DNA of 9,918 bases from Frondihabitans sp. GTDB lineage: Bacteria; Actinomycetota; Actinomycetes; Actinomycetales; Microbacteriaceae. Below, in pieces: positions 6,070 to 9,918 of the stretch. The position numbers and the translations under genes were made by a program. The DNA is taken from the NCBI GenBank assembly GCA_025464735.1, contig JAODMX010000077.1, positions 1 to 9,918 of the forward strand, given 5' to 3'. The notes under the pieces are model-generated. The model was not told the DNA's origin and made no database searches. It saw nothing but the letters and a program-made list of their open reading frames with translations. Each line of letters starts with the position of its first letter. The stretch's first letter is position 1.

Positions 6070-6224
6070 GCCACCGTCGTACTCGCACCGCCTCGGATCC
6101 TGCAGAACGTCCCGGATCCTGGACAATTCCTGGACGACGTTGCCAGGCTCGCGGACGACGTGGTCAACTGGGCGAGCGTGCGACGTGGGACGCCCACCAA
6201 ATCTCTTCGCCGATCGGGGCACAC
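6070..6224. promoter_or_regulatory. Divergent control region with short direct repeats
   Basis: This 155-base gap separates the aldolase-like gene (minus) from the GH6 gene (plus). Three direct repeats occur: CGGATCCTG at 6094-6102 and 6113-6121, CCTGGAC at 6118-6124 and 6129-6135 (11 bases apart, one helical turn), and GGACGACGT at 6132-6140 and 6153-6161 (21 bases apart, two turns). The spacing suits cooperative regulator binding, but no known cellulose-response operator such as the CebR palindrome is seen. GGGG at 6216-6219 is the likely ribosome binding site for the GH6 gene. I could not place convincing -35/-10 pairs on either strand. Confidence 0.35.
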
Positions 6225-7250
6225 ATGAGGCAGCGTCCTCCCACCGCGCGTGGCCGCGCCATCGTCGGCCGCGCCACTGGTCTGGCCGCCATCGGTATCG
6301 TCCTCGCGCTGCTCGTGACCGCCTGCAGCGGCTCACCCACGGAGACGAAAACGCCGACCACAATCCAGAACGAGTCGAACAAGGCGGTGTTCCCGGGCGG
6401 ACTGTACGTGCAGGAGCAGAGCCTCGCGGCTCGAGCCGCGACCTCGCTCGAAGCGGCTGGCAGCACCGCGGAGGCAAAGGCCGCTCGGGAGATCGCAGCG
6501 ACCCCCGTCGCCATCTGGCTCGGCGACCAGTACAGCCCCACCGAGGTTGCCCAGGTCATCCGCCTGAACCTCAAGGCCGCCAAGAAGCAGGGCAAGACAC
6601 CCGTCTTCGTCACCTACGCCATCCCGCACCGCGACTGCGGTGACTACTCCGCCGGCGGCTTCAAGGCCTCGGAGTACCCGGCCTGGACGAAAGCGGTCGC
6701 GGCCGCGCTCAAAGGTCACCACGCCGTCGTCATCGTCGAACCCGACGCACTCGCCATGCTCAGCAGCTGCGGCCAGGAGGCGAACACCCGGATCCCGCTG
6801 ATTAAGAACGAGGTCGATGAGCTCGCCGCCGCCGGGGTCCCCGCCTACCTCGACGCGGGCAACTCTCACTGGGTCGCGCCGGACGTCATCGCGAAGCGCC
6901 TGCGAGAAGCCGGCATAGCCGAGGCGCGAGGGTTCTTCACCAACGTGGCGAGCTTCTACCCGGTCAACGAGGAGCGCGCGTTCGCCGAGAAGGTGTCGAA
7001 GCTGACCGGCGACTCGCACTACGTCATCGACGTGTCACGCAATGGTCAAGGGTGGAAGGGAACCTGGTGCAACCCGTCGGGAACCGGCCTGGGTCAGGAT
7101 CCGCACGTCACACTCGGCACCACGGGCCTCGACGCCCTGCTCTGGATCAAGTCACCTGGAATCAGCGACGGCACCTGCAACGGCGGCCCGAAGGCCGGCG
7201 TGTGGTACGCCTCGTACGCGCAGCAGCTGGTCAAGCTGCGTCGGCAGTAG
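6225..7250 (+). CDS. Glycoside hydrolase family 6 lipoprotein (putative endo-beta-1,4-glucanase)
   Basis: The 341-residue protein begins with a basic stretch and a hydrophobic signal (about 18-33) ending in the lipobox VTAC, with Cys34 as the lipidation site, so it should be anchored outside the membrane. A Thr/Ser-rich linker leads into one GH6 domain (about 54-339). Motifs in order are YAIPHRDCGDYSAGG (131-145), VIVEPDALA (169-177), YLDAGNSHW (208-216), FFTNVASFYP (237-246), DVSRNGQGW (269-277) and LWIKSPGISDGTC (306-318). By comparison with T. fusca Cel6A, Asp174 should be the proton donor, with Asp137, Asp210 and Asp269 as the other conserved acids; Cys138/Cys182 and Cys282/Cys318 match the family's two disulfides. 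GH6 enzymes cleave beta-1,4-glucan with inversion. The domain is compact, like endoglucanases, and has no carbohydrate-binding module. ATG 6225 has GGGG 5 bases upstream. Confidence 0.92.
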   Translation: MRQRPPTARGRAIVGRATGLAAIGIVLALLVTACSGSPTETKTPTTIQNESNKAVFPGGLYVQEQSLAARAATSLEAAGSTAEAKAAREIAATPVAIWLGDQYSPTEVAQVIRLNLKAAKKQGKTPVFVTYAIPHRDCGDYSAGGFKASEYPAWTKAVAAALKGHHAVVIVEPDALAMLSSCGQEANTRIPLIKNEVDELAAAGVPAYLDAGNSHWVAPDVIAKRLREAGIAEARGFFTNVASFYPVNEERAFAEKVSKLTGDSHYVIDVSRNGQGWKGTWCNPSGTGLGQDPHVTLGTTGLDALLWIKSPGISDGTCNGGPKAGVWYASYAQQLVKLRRQ

Positions 7251-7267
7251 CCTGCGACCGGAGTGGG

Positions 7268-7294
7268 TTGCGTTCCGCGAGCCGCGCCTAAGCT
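7268..7294 (+). promoter_or_regulatory. Candidate leaderless promoter of the SdpI-family gene
   Basis: TAAGCT (7289-7294) fits a TANNNT -10 box and ends 6 bases before GTG 7301. TTGCGT (7268-7273) is a plausible -35, though the 15-base spacer is short. No Shine-Dalgarno sequence lies before the start codon beyond a GGG run, which supports a leaderless transcript. Confidence 0.45.
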
Positions 7295-7300
7295 TCTGGG

Positions 7301-7648
7301 GTGATCTTCCCAGCAATCGTCCTGTTCTTTGTCGCCATCGTGATCGTCGCATCCACCGTCGCGGCCGCCACCGGTCTCCTCAGGCTGAACCACGTCGTCG
7401 GCATTCGGGTGCACTGGTTCCTCTTCTCGGAGGAGGCCTGGGAGGCCGGCCATCTCGCAGCACTCCTCCCGATGACGATCGGTGGCGTGATCGCGGTCGC
7501 CGGCGGTTTCGTCTGCCTGTACCGACCAGGATCCGGTGGGGTCCTGATCGTCACGATCCTCCTGCTGATCGCCCTGATGGCATTCGGGATCCTGCGGGGT
7601 GACCGGGCTGCCCGGGCGGAAGCGGAGCGAACGGCCGGCCGGGACTGA
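7301..7648 (+). CDS. SdpI-family small membrane protein
   Basis: The 115-residue protein has three hydrophobic segments (about 3-25, 54-74 and 79-99) and a charged tail. Between the first two lies NHVVGIRVHWFLFSEEAW (30-47) followed by His51, which matches the N-xxx-GIR-xx-W-xxx-SEE-xW-xxx-H signature of the SdpI family. B. subtilis SdpI is the immunity protein against the SdpC killing factor and also holds the SdpR repressor at the membrane; it has more TM segments than this short version. GTG 7301 is chosen for the TAAGCT box 6 bases upstream. There is no SdpC- or SdpR-like gene next to it. The PadR gene 93 bases downstream is a regulator of a different fold and has its own promoter, so I do not infer an immunity role. 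Confidence 0.7.
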   Translation: MIFPAIVLFFVAIVIVASTVAAATGLLRLNHVVGIRVHWFLFSEEAWEAGHLAALLPMTIGGVIAVAGGFVCLYRPGSGGVLIVTILLLIALMAFGILRGDRAARAEAERTAGRD

Positions 7649-7705
7649 GCCATCTGCGCGTGCGCGGCTGCGCCATCGGGTGCATGCGAGGGGCGAGGCA
7701 TCCTC

Positions 7706-7741
7706 TTGCACTTCCGCAACTAGTCGTGCGAGAGTAGTCGC
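7706..7741 (+). promoter_or_regulatory. PadR gene promoter with overlapping imperfect dyad (candidate autoregulatory operator)
   Basis: TTGCAC (7706-7711), an 18-base spacer and GAGAGT (7730-7735) form a -35/-10-like pair ending 6 bases before ATG 7742, again suggesting a leaderless transcript. An imperfect dyad spans 7716-7741, centred at 7728.5, with arms GCaACTAgTC and GAgTAGTcGC (8 of 10 positions pairing). It covers the -10 box, which is where a repressor would bind to block its own promoter. PadR regulators commonly bind dyads like this near their own gene. Confidence 0.5.
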
Positions 7742-8323
7742 ATGTCGTCGATTCGCCTGTTCATCCTCGACGCTTTCGAGCGTCAGGGTGAGATGCACGG
7801 TCACCAGCTGCGCCTCCTGGCGGAGCAGGAGCACGTGCACCGCTGGACGGACATCACCGTGGGTGCGGTCTATGGCGCGATCAAGCGACTCGCCGCCGAG
7901 GGTCTTCTCGAGGTGGTCCGCACCGAGCGCGAGGGCAACTTCCCCGAACGCCACATCTACCGCATCACCGAAGCCGGCAAAAAGAAGCGCGCCCTCCTCT
8001 TCGGCGACACGATGCACGAAGTCGTCCTGAGGCCCGATCCGTTCGACCTGGCTCTGGCGCGGCTTGATCCCAACCGTCTCGACGATCTCGAGCGTGTTCT
8101 CGACACTCGGTTGGCGGCCCTGGGCCGGCTCCTCGACGAAAGCATCGCCGCAAACGCCGAGGCGCACCCCTACTTGACCCTCTCCGAAACCCACGCTCTC
8201 AACCACCGCGAGCACCGCATCCGCGCCGAGATCGACTGGCTCGAAACCGTCCTCGCCGACCTCCCGGCCATTCTGGCCGACGAGCGCTCACGGATCGCCG
8301 CGAGCCGACTCGAAGCCTCCTGA
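7742..8323 (+). CDS. PadR-family transcriptional regulator
   Basis: This 193-residue DNA-binding protein has an N-terminal winged helix (about 3-87). Motifs in order are MSSIRLFILDAF, MHGHQLR (18-24), ITVGAVYGAIKRLAAEGLLE (38-57) for the recognition helix, and the wing with RHIYRITEAGKK (70-81). The C-terminal part (about 100-185) is helical and charged, as in the dimerisation arm of the larger Vir-type PadR proteins. PadR proteins usually repress detoxification or multidrug-export genes and release DNA on binding a small molecule. The exporter gene starts 59 bases downstream on the same strand, so it is the likely target, together with autoregulation through the dyad over the promoter. ATG 7742 follows the -10-like GAGAGT by 6 bases with no Shine-Dalgarno site. 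Confidence 0.9.
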   Translation: MSSIRLFILDAFERQGEMHGHQLRLLAEQEHVHRWTDITVGAVYGAIKRLAAEGLLEVVRTEREGNFPERHIYRITEAGKKKRALLFGDTMHEVVLRPDPFDLALARLDPNRLDDLERVLDTRLAALGRLLDESIAANAEAHPYLTLSETHALNHREHRIRAEIDWLETVLADLPAILADERSRIAASRLEAS

Positions 8324-8333
8324 CCCACTCCAC

Positions 8334-8373
8334 CAGAACCGCACACCCCCGCAGAACCGCTGCGGCACGAAAG
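8334..8373 (+). promoter_or_regulatory. Hairpin and direct repeats before the exporter gene, with its ribosome binding site
   Basis: The PadR-exporter gap contains CAGAACCGC twice (8334-8342 and 8352-8360, 18 bases apart). The second copy sits in a perfect hairpin, CCGCAG-aaccg-CTGCGG (8349-8365), which ends 2 bases before the GAAAGG ribosome binding site (8368-8373), 9 bases from ATG 8383. It could be an attenuator, an mRNA-stability element or a second regulator site. Confidence 0.4.
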
Positions 8374-8382
8374 GCACCACCC

Positions 8383-9918
8383 ATGTCCAACGCGACCGCC
8401 TGGGCCCAGGCTCCCGCTCCCGCCGTTCCCAAGTCTGCGTGGCGAGCGCTGATCGTCCTGCTGATCGGGATGTTCATCGCTCTCCTCGACACGACGATCG
8501 TCAACGTCGCCCTACCGACCATCCGCACATCCCTTGATGCCAGCGAGGCGACGCTCTCGTGGATCATCTCCGGGTACGCGCTCGCCTTCGGCCTCTCGCT
8601 GATTCCGGCGGGGCGCATCGGTGACCGCCTCGGCCACAAGTGGGTCTTCTTCACCGGCATCGCGCTGTTCACCGTGTCGTCCTTCGCGTGTGGAATCGCA
8701 CAGTCCGACACGCAGCTCGTGATCTTCCGCGTGGTCCAGGGCCTGGCGGGTGGCATCTTCGTGCCCGCCGTCACCGCGTTCATCCAGCTGCTCTTCCCGC
8801 CCCAGTCGCGTGGCAAGGCGTTCGCCATCATGGGCAGCGTCATCGGCGTCTCCTCAGCCCTCGGGCCCATCATCGGCGGTTTGCTCATCCAGGCATTCGG
8901 AAACGCCAACGGCTGGCGTCTCGTCTTCTACGTCAATCTCCCGATCGGGCTGGCAGCCCTGATCCTGGCGGCGTTCTTCCTCCCGAAGCGCGATCACGCG
9001 GCCCCCAGGCCCCCCGCCGGGCTGGACTGGTTCGGCGTCTTCCTCGTCTCGGCAGCACTCGTCGCCCTGCTCGTCCCCCTGATCCAGGGACAAGACGAGG
9101 GATGGCCGCTCTGGACGTATCTCACCATCGCCGGCGGCGTCGTCCTCCTGGCGTTGTTCGCCCTCTGGGAGATCCATTACACCCGACGCGGCGGCAGCGC
9201 GCTCGTTCCCCCGACGCTCTTCAAGCACCCGCAGTTCACCGGCGGCGTGATTCTCGCACTGGTCTACTTCGCCGCGTTCACGAGCATCTTCTTCACGATC
9301 TCGCTGCTCTGGCAGAGCGGCCTGGCGCACAGCGCGCTCGCCTCTGGCGCAGTCACGATCCCGTTTGCTGTCGGCAGCATCATCGGATCCTCGCAGAGCA
9401 ACCGGCTCTCGCAACGCCTCGGCCGCACCGTGCTGATCCTGGGCACCGCCCTCGTCGCCATCGGGCTGATCTGGCTCTGGCTCCTGTTCCTGAGTGTCAA
9501 AGCCGCCGACCTGACCCCCTGGCTGCTGGTCGCGCCGCTTTTCATCGCGGGGATCGGCAACGGCTTCTTCATCGCACCGAACGCCCAGTTCATCGTTGCG
9601 ACGGTCGACCGGAGGGACGCAGGATCCGGATCGGCCGTCATCTCGGCAATCCAGCGGGTCGGCAGCGCGGTGGGCATCGCCGTGATCGGTTCGGTGCTGT
9701 TCGGGACGCTGAGCATTGCCAAGCCCACGGCGCCGACCTCGCACACGGCCGCGGCGATCGCAGCCGTCAAGGAGCAGGCGGCCGCCAACGTCGCGACCGG
9801 CTTCACGAACGCGTCGGCTCACGCGATGCTCGTCAGCGCGATCTTCGCGGTGGTCGCGTTCGCGCTGGTCTTCGCACTGCCGAGGCGCGTCAACCAGTGG
9901 GGTGGCGGCGGATCGGCA
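8383..9918 (+). CDS. DHA2-family (EmrB/QacA-type) MFS drug transporter, 3' end cut by the window
   Basis: The frame is open for 512 codons to the window edge with no stop, so the protein is nearly complete for a 14-TM MFS exporter. Family marks are LLDTTIVNVALP (34-45, motif D1 at the end of TM1), PAGRIGDRLGHKW (75-87, motif A in loop 2-3), QGLAGG (119-124), SSALGPIIGG (157-166, motif C of antiporters) and WRLVFYVNLPIG (178-189), which is typical of DHA2 proteins. These transporters expel lipophilic or cationic compounds in exchange for protons across the cytoplasmic membrane. ATG 8383 has GAAAGG 9 bases upstream. The visible end, RRVNQWGGGGSA, follows the last hydrophobic segment, so only a short tail is missing. 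It is probably co-transcribed with and controlled by the PadR gene; the exported compound is unknown. Confidence 0.93.
   Translation, partial: MSNATAWAQAPAPAVPKSAWRALIVLLIGMFIALLDTTIVNVALPTIRTSLDASEATLSWIISGYALAFGLSLIPAGRIGDRLGHKWVFFTGIALFTVSSFACGIAQSDTQLVIFRVVQGLAGGIFVPAVTAFIQLLFPPQSRGKAFAIMGSVIGVSSALGPIIGGLLIQAFGNANGWRLVFYVNLPIGLAALILAAFFLPKRDHAAPRPPAGLDWFGVFLVSAALVALLVPLIQGQDEGWPLWTYLTIAGGVVLLALFALWEIHYTRRGGSALVPPTLFKHPQFTGGVILALVYFAAFTSIFFTISLLWQSGLAHSALASGAVTIPFAVGSIIGSSQSNRLSQRLGRTVLILGTALVAIGLIWLWLLFLSVKAADLTPWLLVAPLFIAGIGNGFFIAPNAQFIVATVDRRDAGSGSAVISAIQRVGSAVGIAVIGSVLFGTLSIAKPTAPTSHTAAAIAAVKEQAAANVATGFTNASAHAMLVSAIFAVVAFALVFALPRRVNQWGGGGSA

Noticed and set aside
6070..6477. N-terminal extension of the aldolase-like gene to a start at 6477
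   Set aside because: The extra residues are Arg/Pro/Cys-rich and run across the divergent promoter into the GH6 gene. The family-like sequence begins just after the ATG at 6069.
7649..7705. GC-rich stretch after the SdpI gene as a possible terminator or small RNA
   Set aside because: GCGC runs and two GCCATC copies are present, but I could not build a stable, long stem or see a T-tract.
7094..8215. 373-codon minus-strand open frame opposite the GH6, SdpI and PadR genes
   Set aside because: It crosses three recognised plus-strand genes and two promoter regions and has no recognisable motif.
7301..8323. SdpI and PadR genes as an SdpI/SdpR immunity-signalling pair
   Set aside because: SdpR is an ArsR-type regulator, whereas this one has PadR features. 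The two genes have separate promoter-like sequences and the regulator is followed by an exporter.
8854..9822. 322-codon minus-strand open frame opposite the exporter gene
   Set aside because: It is a low-complexity charged product, explained by antisense reading of the exporter's hydrophobic codons.

Overview
The window reads as chromosomal DNA from a high-GC Gram-positive actinobacterium, most like a member of the Microbacteriaceae. The reasons are very GC-rich coding sequence with strong G/C at third codon positions, several genes with a -10-like box ending 5-6 bases before the start codon (the leaderless layout common in actinobacteria), GTG starts, and families typical of that group. The assignment is inferred from style and gene content, not from a marker gene.

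Layout. Positions 2-115 are the C-terminal tail of a plus-strand gene, probably adenylosuccinate lyase (purB). It converges on a minus-strand pair of small membrane-protein genes (1221-499 and 502-218) that share an ATGA stop/start overlap. The convergent gap holds a 66-bp imperfect palindrome. A 220-base divergent region then leads to plus-strand genes: a three-histidine-box fatty acid desaturase (1442-2620), an aldo/keto reductase (2664-3695) and a polytopic PIG-V-like glycosyltransferase (3822-5066). Next is a minus-strand gene for a stand-alone DUF2090/IolC-C-type sugar-phosphate aldolase-like protein (6069-5170), which is divergent from a GH6 glucanase lipoprotein (6225-7250). The plus strand continues with a small SdpI-family membrane protein (7301-7648), a PadR-family regulator (7742-8323) and a DHA2-type 14-TM drug/proton antiporter (8383 to the window edge, nearly complete).

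Functional grouping. The clearest unit is the PadR regulator with the downstream MFS exporter, a classic repressor-efflux pair. An imperfect dyad lies over the PadR promoter. The minus-strand pair is clearly coupled. The GH6 enzyme and the divergent aldolase could both serve carbohydrate use, but only their shared control region, which carries several short direct repeats, links them. Desaturase, reductase and PIG-V-like protein look like independent single-gene units; the last two carry their own leaderless-type promoters.

I found no rRNA, tRNA, insertion sequence, phage gene, CRISPR array or toxin/defence cassette. No gene-free stretch exceeds 300 bases. The most unusual elements are non-coding: the palindrome at 125-190, tandem hairpins at 5090-5124, the TTGCGC cluster at 3746-3784 and the repeats at 6094-6161. 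I do not see evidence of a wholly new system.
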